A DNA stretch of 64,000 bases, taken from Paraktedonobacter sp964250225 (lineage in GTDB: Bacteria > Chloroflexota > Ktedonobacteria > Ktedonobacterales > Ktedonobacteraceae). Every line of letters starts with the position of its first letter. Position 1 is the stretch's first letter. Below, piece by piece: positions 1 through 8,466 of this stretch. The DNA lies in NCBI GenBank assembly GCA_964250225.1, contig CAXUEY010000006.1, positions 1 to 64,000 on the forward strand. Direction: 5' to 3'. Below the pieces are notes generated by a model, which saw only the letters and a list, made by a program, of their open reading frames with translations, was not told the DNA's origin and searched no databases. The position numbers and the translations under genes were made by a program.

Positions 1-1374
1 ACTCAACATATCGCGTAAAAGTGCTACTTCTGGTTGCATTTCGCCTTGTGCGCTGGTTGTGCTTTGACTGAGGGGCAGCGTCATTGTTGACTTTATCCCG
101 TTTTGCGCTCTGCCCTCTCTTTGCCCATCAGCAGGAGCAGATGCTACTCTGCCTGATTGTTCTCCATCGGATGGCTGTCGTGCAGGGACGTTGGAGCCAT
201 TCAGCACGTCCGCTATGACCTGCAACGCGTGGGCCAGTTGCTCGCGGCTTATCACCAGCGGGGGCAGCAGACGCAGCACGCGCGGACCCGCTGGCAGGGC
301 CAGGATGCCGCGTTCGCACAGGTACTCAAGATAGGGTTGGACCTTTGCGTTGAGTTCAAGGCCCAGCAACAGGCCGAGTCCACGCACCTCGCGGATCAAG
401 GGCGAGTGTATCTCGCGGAGACGTTGCAGGGCGTACTCGCCCAGTTCCGCAGCACGCGCGGCCAGGTCTTCGCGTGTGAGAATGTCCAGAGTGGCCAGGG
501 CGGCTGCACAGACCACGGGATTGCCGCCGAAGGTCGAGCCGTGGACGCCCTTTGTGACGCGTCCGCTCTCCTGCACTCGCGTGCCCAGGCAGATGGCTCC
601 CATCGGCAGACCGCCTGCCAGCGACTTGGCCAGGCAGAGGATATCTGGTTCCAGATTGTAGTGCTGGCAGGTGAAGAGGCGTCCCGTGCGCCCAAAGCCC
701 GTCTGCACCTCGTCCACAATCAGTAGCGCGCCCCGTTCGCGACAGAGCGCGGCCAGTCCGTTGACATACTCCTGTGTGGCCACGTGAACGCCGCCCTCGC
801 CCTGGACCAGCTCGATCAGCACGGCGGCGGTATCATCGCCGATAACCTCTCTGGCGGCCTCCAGGCTGTTATAGCGGATATGTGTGAAGCCGGGGACCAG
901 CGGCGCGAACGGCTCGCGATAATGTGGTTCCCACGTGGCTGAGAGTGCGCCCAGGCTGCGCCCGTGGAAGCCGCGCAGGGTGGCGACTATGCCCGCGCGC
1001 CCTGTTGCCAGGCGGGCAAATTTGAGCGCGCCCTCAATCGCCTCGGTCCCGCTATTGCAGAGGAAGATGCGCGCCCGCTCCATGGGGACCAGCGCCGCCA
1101 GCCGCTCCAGGAGCAGCGCCCGCGTGTCGTTGTAGACGATCTCAGGGCAGGTGATCAGGCGTAGAGCCTGCTCAGCGATGGCTGCCGCGATCTCTGGCTG
1201 TCCGTGCCCCAGGTTGGCCACACCATGACCCGCCACGCAATCAATATATTCGCGTCCATTTTCATCCCATAGTAGCGCGCCCTGCCCGCGTACAATCACG
1301 ACGGGCCGTTTACTGTAAACCCCGCTGGTGTAGGTATCTTCGGTTTCGATAGTTGTATGGGTTGTTGCGAGCAT
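1..1374 (-). CDS. lysJ: LysW-gamma-L-lysine / acetylornithine aminotransferase, apparently continuing into a LysK-like deacetylase (partial at left edge)
   Basis: PLP-dependent class III aminotransferase that would convert LysW-bound aminoadipate semialdehyde to LysW-bound lysine (or the acetylornithine equivalent). The reading frame gives VDEVQTGFGRTG, SLAGGLPMGA with the PLP lysine (AKSLAGG), and GVHGSTFGGNP, all typical of ArgD/LysJ. The start at 1374 follows AGAAAGGAATAGAGCA. After the expected aminotransferase C-terminus (about residue 395) the frame stays open through a polar linker to base 1 with no stop. It ends in EVALLRDML, which resembles the first helix of M20 deacetylases such as LysK. 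It lies 24 bases downstream of lysZ. The aminotransferase call is firm; the fusion to LysK is an inference from about 10 residues and the missing stop. Confidence 0.85.
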   Translation of the reverse strand, partial: MLATTHTTIETEDTYTSGVYSKRPVVIVRGQGALLWDENGREYIDCVAGHGVANLGHGQPEIAAAIAEQALRLITCPEIVYNDTRALLLERLAALVPMERARIFLCNSGTEAIEGALKFARLATGRAGIVATLRGFHGRSLGALSATWEPHYREPFAPLVPGFTHIRYNSLEAAREVIGDDTAAVLIELVQGEGGVHVATQEYVNGLAALCRERGALLIVDEVQTGFGRTGRLFTCQHYNLEPDILCLAKSLAGGLPMGAICLGTRVQESGRVTKGVHGSTFGGNPVVCAAALATLDILTREDLAARAAELGEYALQRLREIHSPLIREVRGLGLLLGLELNAKVQPYLEYLCERGILALPAGPRVLRLLPPLVISREQLAHALQVIADVLNGSNVPARQPSDGEQSGRVASAPADGQREGRAQNGIKSTMTLPLSQSTTSAQGEMQPEVALLRDMLS

Positions 1375-1398
1375 TGCTCTATTCCTTTCTTTTCGATG

Positions 1399-2274
1399 CT
1401 ATGGTTGCGCTGATGGGCTGGCTGGCTTTGCAGGCGCCGCGAGCAGGACAGGCGCGAGCAGTGTTGTCGTTTCAATCACGGTCCCCGCACCCTTGAGCAG
1501 TTCATTCAGTGGGGCATTGCCGATGCAGACGCGCTGGACGCCGTGTTGCAATGCTTCGCTGGCACCGAGGATTTTCTTGCGCATGCGCCCCTGCGCGTAG
1601 TGTGCGTACTGCTCCAGTTGCTCGGTTTCGATCTGATGGATCAGCGTCTCCGGGTTGTGGGGGTCGCGCAACAGACCGGCTACATTGGTCACAATAGCCA
1701 GTTCAGCGGCTCCCAGCGCGCCCGCGATGGCCGCGGCTGTGCGGTCCCCGTCGACATTGAGCCGCTCGCCCTCGTGGCTCAGGGCCAGGGGCGCGACGAC
1801 TGGCACGTAGCCCGCGTCCAGCAGGGTGTCCAGCAGATGGGTATTGACCTGCTCGATCTGGCCCGTGTAGTCGTCGCGCACGATCTGCACGCGTCCATCA
1901 GGTGTGAGCGCGCGAATGGCTGTTTTGCGCCGGGCCAGCAGCAGACGACCATCGACGCCCGCCAGACCGAGGGCGTTGATCCCGCGCCGTTGGAGTTGCG
2001 TGACCAGTTCGGTGTTGATCTGTCCGGCTACGGCCATCGCGTAGATGCGCAGGGTCTCGTTATCGGTGTAGCGACTGGTCATGCCGCCAGGCGAGGTCAG
2101 TACGCGTACTTCGTGCCCTAACGCTACGGCCAGTTCGTTGGTCAGCTCGGACCCTCCGTGGACCAGTACCAGGCGACGTGGCGCGCTTTGTTTGCGCAGA
2201 TAGTGCGCGATTTCGTCCAGCACGCGTTTTGTCGCGACGCCCGCCGCACCGCCGATTTTGATTACCAACGCCAT
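1399..2274 (-). CDS. lysZ: [LysW]-aminoadipate/glutamate kinase (ArgB family)
   Basis: Amino-acid kinase, 291 aa, that phosphorylates the LysW-bound substrate so that LysY can reduce it. The N-terminal VIKIGGAAGV is the phosphate-binding loop; NVDGDRTAAAIAGAL and the C-terminal GRMRKKILGASEAL are typical of the LysZ/ArgB group used with LysW. A longer frame starts at 2325, but ATG 2274 follows AGAAAGGAACAATCCA and begins directly at the conserved strand, so I chose it. A 198-bp spacer with inverted GC-rich repeats separates it from upstream lysY, so its translation or transcript level may be uncoupled from the rest of the operon. Confidence 0.88.
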   Translation of the reverse strand: MALVIKIGGAAGVATKRVLDEIAHYLRKQSAPRRLVLVHGGSELTNELAVALGHEVRVLTSPGGMTSRYTDNETLRIYAMAVAGQINTELVTQLQRRGINALGLAGVDGRLLLARRKTAIRALTPDGRVQIVRDDYTGQIEQVNTHLLDTLLDAGYVPVVAPLALSHEGERLNVDGDRTAAAIAGALGAAELAIVTNVAGLLRDPHNPETLIHQIETEQLEQYAHYAQGRMRKKILGASEALQHGVQRVCIGNAPLNELLKGAGTVIETTTLLAPVLLAAPAKPASPSAQP

Positions 2275-2308
2275 TGGATTGTTCCTTTCTAGATCTAGCT
2301 GCCCGACC

Positions 2309-2466
2309 CCAGATGCCGGAGGCAAGCGCCGGTGCTACACGCAAGGGGATGGGGAGTTGAACTCCCTGTATTCCTCACTATACGTGGCCTCCGTCATTGG
2401 CGGGGATGTCGTGGAGCTTGCCTCGGCTCCCCCTTGTATGTAGCGCCGGCCTTCACGTCCGGCGTC
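2309..2466. repeat. Pair of inverted GC-rich palindromic repeats (REP-like) in the lysY-lysZ spacer
   Basis: Two arms, 2309-2352 (minus orientation) and about 2427-2466 (plus), share the pattern CCCCTTGTATGTAGC, then CGGC, then CTCCGGCATCC, facing each other across about 75 bases. The same pattern recurs at 12718-12787 and 12888-12942, with a looser version at 11322-11357. The arms could form a large hairpin in the lys transcript. I see no transposase or target-site duplication, so REP-like or small non-autonomous element is the most that can be said. Confidence 0.6.
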
Positions 2467-2472
2467 CATCGC

Positions 2473-3537
2473 TTAGACTGGATGCAGGCCAGGGAAGCTC
2501 AGCCCCAGCATCTCATCCCAGCCGTACATACAGTTCATGGCCTGCACAGCGTTGCCAGCCGCGCCCTTGACCAGGTTGTCCAGTGCCGCCATGACGACGA
2601 CGCGTCCCTGCTCAACATCGACTTCAAAGCCAACATCGCAGTAGTTGCTGCCCGCCAGGATCTTTGGTTCGGGATAGCGGTAGACGCCCTGCCGCTCTTT
2701 GACCAGCCGCACAAACGGCTCGTTCTGGTAGGCTTCGCGGTACACGCGCCACAGCCGCCGCTCATCGACGTGCTCGTTCACGAAGACATGCGCCGTAATC
2801 AGGATGCCGCGCACCAGCTCAACCGCCGTGGCCGAGAACGCCACCACCTGGGTCAGCTCGCCGCCCGTCTCCCGGCCCAGTTCTTGCAGCAATTCGGCGC
2901 TGTGGCGATGGCCTGTGGGTTGGAACGAGCGCACCGAGCCGCTGCGGTCAGGATGGTGGCTGCTCGCGCCAGGGGTCGCGCCCGCCGCTGATGAGCCGAT
3001 TTTGGCCTCGACCACCAGCGGCATGGTCGGATTGACCAGACCAGCCCGATAGAGCGGGGTCAGCCCCAGCAGCGCTGCCGTGGCCATGCAGCCGGTGCCG
3101 CTCACCAACGTGGCCTCGCGCAACTCCTCGCGGTGCAACTCCGGCAGCCCGTAGACCGCCTCGCGCAACAGTTCTGGACGTGGATGCTCGTGTACGTACC
3201 AGCGCCGATAGAGATCGGATGAATGCAACCGAAAATCAGCCGCCAGGTCGATAATCCTGGGCGCGAGTGCTTGATAGCGCTCGATGTTTTGCGCCGATTT
3301 GCCATGCGGCAGACAGAGTAAGAGCAGATCACAGGCTGTCAGATCGTCGGGACGACAGTAACGCAACGTCGTTACGCCACGCAAATTTGGGTGCGTGCTG
3401 TAGACATACTGCCCGGCGCAACTGCTCGATGCCACCTGTACAAGCTCCACCTGTGGATGAAAGAGCAAAATACGCAGTAGCTCGCCAGCCGTGTAGCCCG
3501 ACCCGCCGACAATTGAGACATGCACGCGGCCCATCAT
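2473..3537 (-). CDS. lysY: [LysW]-aminoadipyl/glutamyl phosphate reductase (ArgC family)
   Basis: NADPH-dependent reductase of the acyl phosphate made by LysZ, 354 aa. The Rossmann start VSIVGGSGYTAGELLRIL and the active-site context LVSGTGCMATAALLGL, with the catalytic cysteine, mark the ArgC/LysY family. The start codon overlaps the lysX stop (ATGA), so the two are translationally coupled. Family and length fit ArgC; the LysW-specific role is inferred from the lysW and lysX neighbours. Confidence 0.88.
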   Translation of the reverse strand: MMGRVHVSIVGGSGYTAGELLRILLFHPQVELVQVASSSCAGQYVYSTHPNLRGVTTLRYCRPDDLTACDLLLLCLPHGKSAQNIERYQALAPRIIDLAADFRLHSSDLYRRWYVHEHPRPELLREAVYGLPELHREELREATLVSGTGCMATAALLGLTPLYRAGLVNPTMPLVVEAKIGSSAAGATPGASSHHPDRSGSVRSFQPTGHRHSAELLQELGRETGGELTQVVAFSATAVELVRGILITAHVFVNEHVDERRLWRVYREAYQNEPFVRLVKERQGVYRYPEPKILAGSNYCDVGFEVDVEQGRVVVMAALDNLVKGAAGNAVQAMNCMYGWDEMLGLSFPGLHPV

Positions 3538-4394
3538 CTCACCTCCACGCGTGCCTGAGCGCAGACGAACTCCAGGATCTCCTGGGGAATATCCACGCCG
3601 GTGGGCGCGATGCTGTTGCGGAACTCCATCGTTGCGTTGATCTCGTTAATCAGGTAGCCGCGCTGCTCATCCTCCAGCACATCGATGGCCAGAATGCCGC
3701 CGCCAACCGCCCGCGCCGCGTCCACACAGAGCCGGTTCAGTTCGGGCGTGACCGGGCAGTTGCTCGTCACCGCGCCCCTGGCGGTGTTCGTGACCCAATG
3801 CGCGCTGCTGCGGTAGATAGCGCAGATTGTGCGTTCCCCAACCACAAAGGCGCGAATATCGCGTTGCGGCTTAGCGACATACTCCTGGATATAGTGAATC
3901 TGGTGCTGATAGCCACCGAGCGTCTCCTGATGCTCGACAATGGCCTCGGCTGCGTCGCGGTCATTCACGCGGGCCAGCAGACGTCCCCATGAGCCGGTGA
4001 CGGGTTTGAGCACCGCTGGATACCCCAGATTCTCGATGCCCTGTAGCGTCGTGTTCTGCTCGAAGGCCAGCAGCGTGCGTGGCGTGGGCAGCCCCGCTTG
4101 CAGCAGAGCCAGGGTGGTCAGCAGCTTATCGTTGCAGGTGGCTGTGACGCGCACCGAGTTGTAGACGGGGATGCCCCAATGCTCCAACACGCGCAGCACT
4201 GCCAGCCCGCGCGTCTGGCTCACGCTGCGGCAGAGCACGGCATTAAAGGTCCACCAGCGCTCATCCGCGTGTTCCAGGTCGAGCAGTAGCGCGCCGTCGT
4301 CAATGATCTCGAACGAGATCTCGCGCCGCTGCAACGCCTCAACCAGTAGCTTCTCTTCAACCCGCACCCGCGAGGCCAGGAGGGCTATGCGCAT
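3534..4394 (-). CDS. lysX: LysW-aminoadipate ligase (RimK/ATP-grasp family)
   Basis: ATP-grasp enzyme, 286 aa, that attaches the amino group of alpha-aminoadipate (or glutamate) to the C-terminal glutamate of LysW. Visible motifs are NDKLLTTLALLQAGLPTPRT, LKPVTGSWGRLLARV (ATP-binding loop) and the C-terminal metal/substrate region NEINATMEFRNS. The TMEF there resembles, from memory, the lysine-type LysX of Thermus more than ArgX. ATG 4394 is preceded by GGGGAGAATAAG, which overlaps the end of lysW. A start at 4421 would overlap LysW and lacks a site. Lysine rather than arginine specificity is also supported by the leader, but a dual role cannot be excluded. Confidence 0.85.
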   Translation of the reverse strand: MRIALLASRVRVEEKLLVEALQRREISFEIIDDGALLLDLEHADERWWTFNAVLCRSVSQTRGLAVLRVLEHWGIPVYNSVRVTATCNDKLLTTLALLQAGLPTPRTLLAFEQNTTLQGIENLGYPAVLKPVTGSWGRLLARVNDRDAAEAIVEHQETLGGYQHQIHYIQEYVAKPQRDIRAFVVGERTICAIYRSSAHWVTNTARGAVTSNCPVTPELNRLCVDAARAVGGGILAIDVLEDEQRGYLINEINATMEFRNSIAPTGVDIPQEILEFVCAQARVEVR

Positions 4395-4398
4395 AATC

Positions 4399-4560
4399 TT
4401 ATTCTCCCCAATCTTCTTCAATGCGCGGGGCCAGCGCCACCTGGGGACGCTCCACGCTCAGCACTTCCAGTTCAGCGTTACAATCCGGGCAATAGAGGAT
4501 CTCCCCTACAAGTAGCCCCTGGATATTCAACTGCGCTTCGCATTCAGGACACTGTGTCAT
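4399..4560 (-). CDS. lysW: LysW amino-group carrier protein
   Basis: Small acidic carrier, 53 aa, on which lysine (or ornithine) is built. Two CxxC pairs (CPEC near the N-terminus, CPDC about 25 residues later) form the zinc-binding fold. The protein ends in the diagnostic EDWGE, whose last glutamate is the attachment point. ATG 4560 sits 10 bases after AGAAAGG, matching the spacing at lysZ and lysJ; ATG 4566 is the alternative. It is the first gene after the double T-box leader and the key marker that lysine is made by the alpha-aminoadipate route here. Confidence 0.92.
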   Translation of the reverse strand: MTQCPECEAQLNIQGLLVGEILYCPDCNAELEVLSVERPQVALAPRIEEDWGE

Positions 4561-4658
4561 TGTCATCTTTCCTTTCTGGACTGAGATGGCTACCAGAGCC
4601 ACCTCTTTGTTGGAGAGATGGTTGTTTGTCTCCATCTCCGCTCAATAATCGGATCAAT

Positions 4659-4700
4659 AAAAAAACGCCCTTCATCCTCACTCTCAAGGAGCGAAGGACG
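4659..4700 (-). terminator. Intrinsic terminator of T-box leader 1
   Basis: On the minus strand CGTCCTTC pairs with GAAGGGCG, followed by TTTTTTT, 93 bases before the lysW start. It competes with the antiterminator formed by the T-box core. Confidence 0.85.
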
Positions 4701-5105
4701 AAGAGCGACGTTAAGCTCTCGTGGTACCACCTTCATTCGTTAGCGCGCCAACGCGCCAACCTTTGTGGGAAAAAAGCTCCAGCACATCTGCCAGTTTTTC
4801 CCTTGCGCCCCGTTCACGGTGGGCTACCGGCAAGTTCTACTCTCGTTCACTCAAACGATTTCTTCTCGCGGCTCGCGGTTTTTTTTCATGGCCTCGCGCA
4901 TACGGGCTTTGCAGCAATCGCCCGCTCTCTGTATGCCCTGATACCCCTCCCTATGCCGCTTGCGCGCACCGCCTGGTTGTGGTGCATTTTGCACAAATGG
5001 GACAGGAGAAGACCTCTTATGCTGCTTGCACAAACGCTAGAGCGCGTTTCTGGTGCGCAAGCGGAAAGAGGAAACCATTACTCGTCCGATCTTAGCCTGT
5101 ACACT
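4659..5105 (-). ncRNA. T-box leader 1 (proximal to lysW), lysine specifier
   Basis: tRNA-sensing leader on the minus strand. Seen 5' to 3': specifier-loop motif GACGAGTA near 5080; distal stem I motif CAGAGAGCGGG with its partner AAAGCCCG (about 4940-4900); the specifier side CCAT-GAA followed by an A-run just below 4890, so AAA (Lys) in any register; then T-box core AAGGTGGTACCACG (complement of 4720-4737); then a terminator at 4659-4700 (GAAGGGCG paired with CGTCCTTC, then seven T). The stem above the specifier loop pairs ATGG with CCAT, and CGG with CCG below it. Uncharged tRNA-Lys should favour readthrough into lysW. Confidence 0.88.
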
Positions 5106-5147
5106 ATTCACTTGTTTGGAACGTTCGCAATGAGGTAATGGGCAAAC

Positions 5148-5191
5148 AAAAACGCCCTTCATCCTCCCATAGCAAACAATGGGGAAGGACG
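5148..5191 (-). terminator. Intrinsic terminator of T-box leader 2
   Basis: CGTCCTTC with CCCAT pairs with ATGGG and GAAGGGCG (small bulge), followed by TTTTTG on the minus strand. It has the same stem sequence as the terminator of leader 1. Confidence 0.8.
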
Positions 5192-5482
5192 AAAAGCGGC
5201 AATTTTTTAATGGAATCTGCCAGGCTCTCGTGGTACCACCTTCATGCGCTAACGCCTCGCGACGCCAGCCTCTGCGGGCATATGTATCATGCACCTGCTG
5301 CTCGTTTACGGGAGCACCGACGAGTTCTACTCTCGCTCAACTGAGCGATTTCTTCTCGCAGCTTCAGAGTCTTCTTCACAGACGCGACATATGGGCTTTG
5401 CACCAGGCGCCCACTCTCTGTATGCCCCGCACACTGTTACTCGTCTCTGCCATGCTTTTTGCGCGATTTGGTTGTTGACAAG
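5148..5482 (-). ncRNA. T-box leader 2 (distal, first transcribed), probable lysine specifier
   Basis: A second complete T-box upstream of the first. Seen: GACGAGTA near 5440, distal motif ACAGAGAGTGGG with AAAGCCCA, and a specifier side reading CTGT-GAAGAAGA-CTCTG. Stems ACAG/CTGT and CAGAG/CTCTG bracket the loop. Core AAGGTGGTACCACG is the complement of 5229-5245 and a terminator lies at 5148-5191. The specifier is AAG (Lys, complement of 5371-5373) if the register is the one that gives ATG in the metX T-box; one base earlier it would be GAA (Glu). The two leaders share about 60% of positions by eye, suggesting duplication. Confidence 0.85.
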
Positions 5483-5486
5483 AGTA

Positions 5487-5516
5487 TTTATACCATGCCT
5501 TTGCGCGCGCTGTCAA
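5487..5516 (-). promoter_or_regulatory. Promoter of the lysW operon
   Basis: Minus strand TTGACA (5511-5516), an 18-bp spacer, then TATAAA (5487-5492), just upstream of T-box leader 2. It is the only strong housekeeping-like promoter I see for the operon; no comparable promoter lies between the two leaders. Confidence 0.7.
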
Positions 5517-5624
5517 CCCCCGCATCCGCTTGCTTTTATTTCCATGTTCCTCCATTATATCCCTGCTTTCCATTGAACTTTAGTCGGACTTGATTTTGAT
5601 GTCCCGCGCACCTCACTTTCATAA

Positions 5625-7166
5625 TTAGCTCGTCAATGGATGAGGTGGTAGCATACGTGTCAGGTAGACGAAGTCTCTAGCAGTGCCACGTAGATACTCG
5701 GTCCCACTCCCTTGCATCGCGGGATTGAGCTTGGAAATTCCCAGCACACCCTGACTATTACGCGTATACAAAAAGGCACGGACCCAAAACGGATTGATAT
5801 CGGTTTGCATCGCCGTCACAGCTCCCGCTTCACTCAGCGCCTTAGCAAGTGTCTGAGCAGTTAAGGCGTTTCCCGCTGCATAAATGAGCGTGCCCTGGCT
5901 CGTCAGGCCGATGCCAGAACGCCAGGTATAGGCGCTATTCAGAATCGTTCCTCCCCACGCGGCCCCATCGTGTGTCAATGGATTGATCGTCCCGTGATCG
6001 ATGAGCAAAGAAGCATTTTGACGCCATGCCACCAGGTCAGCGTTGCCCGCGTGGAGGCGCGGATCGATGCCCCAGCCCCCCATGATGATCTGCCCTTCCT
6101 GGGTGACCGCAAGCGTTGCCGCTCCCGCCTGGGGGGGAACATAGACGACCCCGTTCGCTGCCATGCCGTATTGTCCGTCAGAATATTTAAATCCGCCGTT
6201 AAAAGCGGCAAGGAGCGTATTCCCCTGCTGATCTGCCGCAGGAATCGCGCCCGGACCAGCCTTGCCGCGCGGTCCGCCTGGCTCCTGGGTGCCCGCGACC
6301 AGGTGCAACTGGAGAAAGCGACTATCGAATTGCTGGAGCGTGACGATTGCATACGGGTGCGACGGGTCAGGGCGATAAAACGCTTTGGCCACCAGCGGTA
6401 GGTTATTGTACGGAGCCGGAGCCATGTCCTGGGTGAGCCAGGTTCCTTCACCAGCGAGGGAAGGCGTGATTACCGGCGCCATTGGCAGCAGTGGCATGGC
6501 AGGGACCGCTGAGGGCTGCGAAGATGTAGTCGTCCCGGAAGTTGCCCCTGGGGTCGAGGTTGCCCTGGCATTCCAGGGGGGTGCAACCGTCTGTCCACTG
6601 GCCTGATACTCCATGCGTTGGATCAGGTCGCTACCCCCCAGATACCATGCTTCGATCTGGGCCGTCACAGTTGGTCCGAAAATCGCGCGAAATGTATCCG
6701 CAAACCAGGCACCGGTCGAACCGTTCCCCTGGCTGACCAGTAGGATGGCAAGCAGGACGAGCACACTTCCCACCACCAACCGGCGTCGTCGCTTGCGACG
6801 CTTGGGAGGCCGTGGGGAAAGTGGTCGCGATCTATGACCTGCTGCTCTCAGTTGGAATAGCCTCCGCCTGTTTGTGCTCAGGTGTTCAGTGGGGAACTGA
6901 TCAGGATGTGATTGGTCTGGCAATGCTTCATCTGGAGGCGAGGGTAGTGGTGAGCGCAAGGCAGCCAGAGAGAGGGGTTGCGTCGAGAGATGTGCCATCT
7001 CGCGTTGAGTCTCTCCTGAGCCATTCTGAACATCTGGCTCTTCCAGAAGGAAAGGAGCACGGAATTGCTTCTTTCTTGCTCTCTCCTGCGGTTGATGCTC
7101 TTCTTGTGAGTAGCGTGATATATACAGAGAATCTGCTTGCGATTCAGGAAAATGCAAATGGTCCAT
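5625..7166 (-). CDS. Membrane-anchored phosphodiester glycosidase family (NAGPA/DUF2233) protein
   Basis: 513 aa. A long polar N-terminal segment rich in Pro, Ser and Arg is followed by a basic stretch and one membrane helix (VVGSVLVLLAILLVSQG, about residues 130-150), then a Pro/Thr-rich linker and an extracellular C-terminal domain. That domain carries AAFNGGFKYSDGQYG and IDHGTINPLTHDGAAWGG, which resemble the NAGPA fold. Substrate unknown; exopolysaccharide or cell-wall sugar phosphodiesters are possible but not shown. ATG 7166 follows GAGAGGAAGAACAG; a GTG at 7184 would add six residues. Stand-alone gene, upstream of the lys promoter but on the same strand. Confidence 0.7.
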   Translation of the reverse strand: MDHLHFPESQADSLYISRYSQEEHQPQERARKKQFRAPFLLEEPDVQNGSGETQREMAHLSTQPLSLAALRSPLPSPPDEALPDQSHPDQFPTEHLSTNRRRLFQLRAAGHRSRPLSPRPPKRRKRRRRLVVGSVLVLLAILLVSQGNGSTGAWFADTFRAIFGPTVTAQIEAWYLGGSDLIQRMEYQASGQTVAPPWNARATSTPGATSGTTTSSQPSAVPAMPLLPMAPVITPSLAGEGTWLTQDMAPAPYNNLPLVAKAFYRPDPSHPYAIVTLQQFDSRFLQLHLVAGTQEPGGPRGKAGPGAIPAADQQGNTLLAAFNGGFKYSDGQYGMAANGVVYVPPQAGAATLAVTQEGQIIMGGWGIDPRLHAGNADLVAWRQNASLLIDHGTINPLTHDGAAWGGTILNSAYTWRSGIGLTSQGTLIYAAGNALTAQTLAKALSEAGAVTAMQTDINPFWVRAFLYTRNSQGVLGISKLNPAMQGSGTEYLRGTARDFVYLTRMLPPHPLTS

Positions 7167-7287
7167 CTGTTCTTCCTCTCTCACGTAGCTCCGAAGAACT
7201 GAGTTTGCTCATGTACACCAGGAAAAGCGGGACTCAAAACAGGGTGGTTAGCCCCGACTTCCCAGGCCGGGTTTCATGACTTCAGTT

Positions 7288-7306
7288 CAACACTTTGAAA
7301 GTGTTG
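7288..7306. promoter_or_regulatory. Perfect 9-bp inverted repeat (operator candidate)
   Basis: CAACACTTT, one central G, then AAAGTGTTG. It lies in the 524-bp divergent spacer between the glycosidase-like gene and the nitroreductase, the size and symmetry of a dimeric repressor site. No regulator is encoded next to it. Confidence 0.4.
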
Positions 7307-7469
7307 CGGACAGTTGGAGATATTGAGTTCCATTTCTACCAACATCCTTTTCTAAACCGATTACCGCACAATCTGGCACTTTTGACGGCGTGTTTGTCCC
7401 TTTACTTCCAACCACTACGTAACGTTTGTTCACAGTAATTATGCCTGAAGGATTTGAAAAGTGCAAATT

Positions 7470-7508
7470 ATTTTATGCACTGGGAAAAAAGTCATTTTAT
7501 ACACTAGG
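7470..7508 (+). repeat. Direct repeat upstream of the nitroreductase
   Basis: ATTTTATGCACTGGG (7470-7484) and ATTTTATACACTAGG (7494-7508) are near-identical copies with a 24-bp period. They could be activator or repressor sites for the downstream gene. The rest of the 7185-7690 spacer shows nothing else I can assign. Confidence 0.4.
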
Positions 7509-7690
7509 AGGAAGGTCCTTACACCAGGAGAAGGTGATAAAATAATAGCTTATGGATAGTTGAAAGCAGAGGGATTTCCTTTTGCTTGCTTGAGTAACCG
7601 AAGAGTTGAGGAGAAGCATAGTTTCGTAGCAGGCGCCATCTAATCGTCTATCTATGAGCATGACAGAGTTGTCATGCAGAGGAGAGGTCA

Positions 7691-8434
7691 ATGGCTACAG
7701 ACATCGAAATCCGTCAGGACCGCTATGAGGCCTTAATGGATGTTATCCGAGGGCGGATGACTAATCGTGCTTTTGCTCCATATGACGTGCCAAAAGAGCA
7801 CTTCGAGATGATTGTGGAAGCTGCCCGGCATGGTCCATCAGGAGCCAATGCACAGCCCTGGTCCTATATTGTTGTTACTGAGCCTGAGATTAAAAACGCC
7901 CTGGGAGAGCGTTTTGTCGCGGAGCAGGCGCGGCGGCATAAACTCGGCATGAAGTTTCCAACCCCCAACTACAATGGCATGAAGACTGCCCCTGGCCTGA
8001 TTGTTGTTGTCGCCGACTTTCGTTACATCGACGCTTTTCCCGTTCTCAACGATGGGTCTGAGCAGGATGCCAAATTCCGCCGCAATGCTGAACGCATCCT
8101 TCTCCAAAGTGTTGCCGCGTCAACCATGTCGGCCCATTTAGCGGCGGCTGCATTGGGCTATGCCGTCTGGTGGGTCACGGCCATTGGCGAGGATGATATC
8201 CAGGAAGACTTTAAACCGCTCCTGGGCATTCCGCCGGAACTCTCCATCATTGATATCATGTGCTTTGGGCCACCGCTCAAACCATCCTACAAACGCTGGA
8301 AAAAAACGCTTCCAGAGATCATGAGTTGGAATCGTTTGAACATGGATACGTTCATGACGGATGAGCAGGTCGCCGACTGGATCAAGACGCGCAGGCACAG
8401 GGTGATGTACCGCGACGAGTCGAACGTGGACTAG
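7691..8434 (+). CDS. Nitroreductase family protein
   Basis: FMN-dependent oxidoreductase fold, 247 aa. N-terminal RGRMTNRAF and HGPSGANAQPWSYIVV are the usual FMN-phosphate contacts of the family, and LAAAALGYAVWWVTA fits the central helix. Substrate unknown. The start follows AGAGGAGAGGTCA. Single-gene unit with a strong 20-bp terminator after it; potential control sites lie upstream. Confidence 0.8.
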   Translation: MATDIEIRQDRYEALMDVIRGRMTNRAFAPYDVPKEHFEMIVEAARHGPSGANAQPWSYIVVTEPEIKNALGERFVAEQARRHKLGMKFPTPNYNGMKTAPGLIVVVADFRYIDAFPVLNDGSEQDAKFRRNAERILLQSVAASTMSAHLAAAALGYAVWWVTAIGEDDIQEDFKPLLGIPPELSIIDIMCFGPPLKPSYKRWKKTLPEIMSWNRLNMDTFMTDEQVADWIKTRRHRVMYRDESNVD

Positions 8435-8466
8435 TCCTCAGGTTTGACCACTCACGTATAAGGGAG

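Noticed and set aside
4554..5576. Several plus-strand frames of 70-190 codons
   Set aside because: They are antisense to the two T-box leaders, whose stems and conserved motifs account for the sequence.
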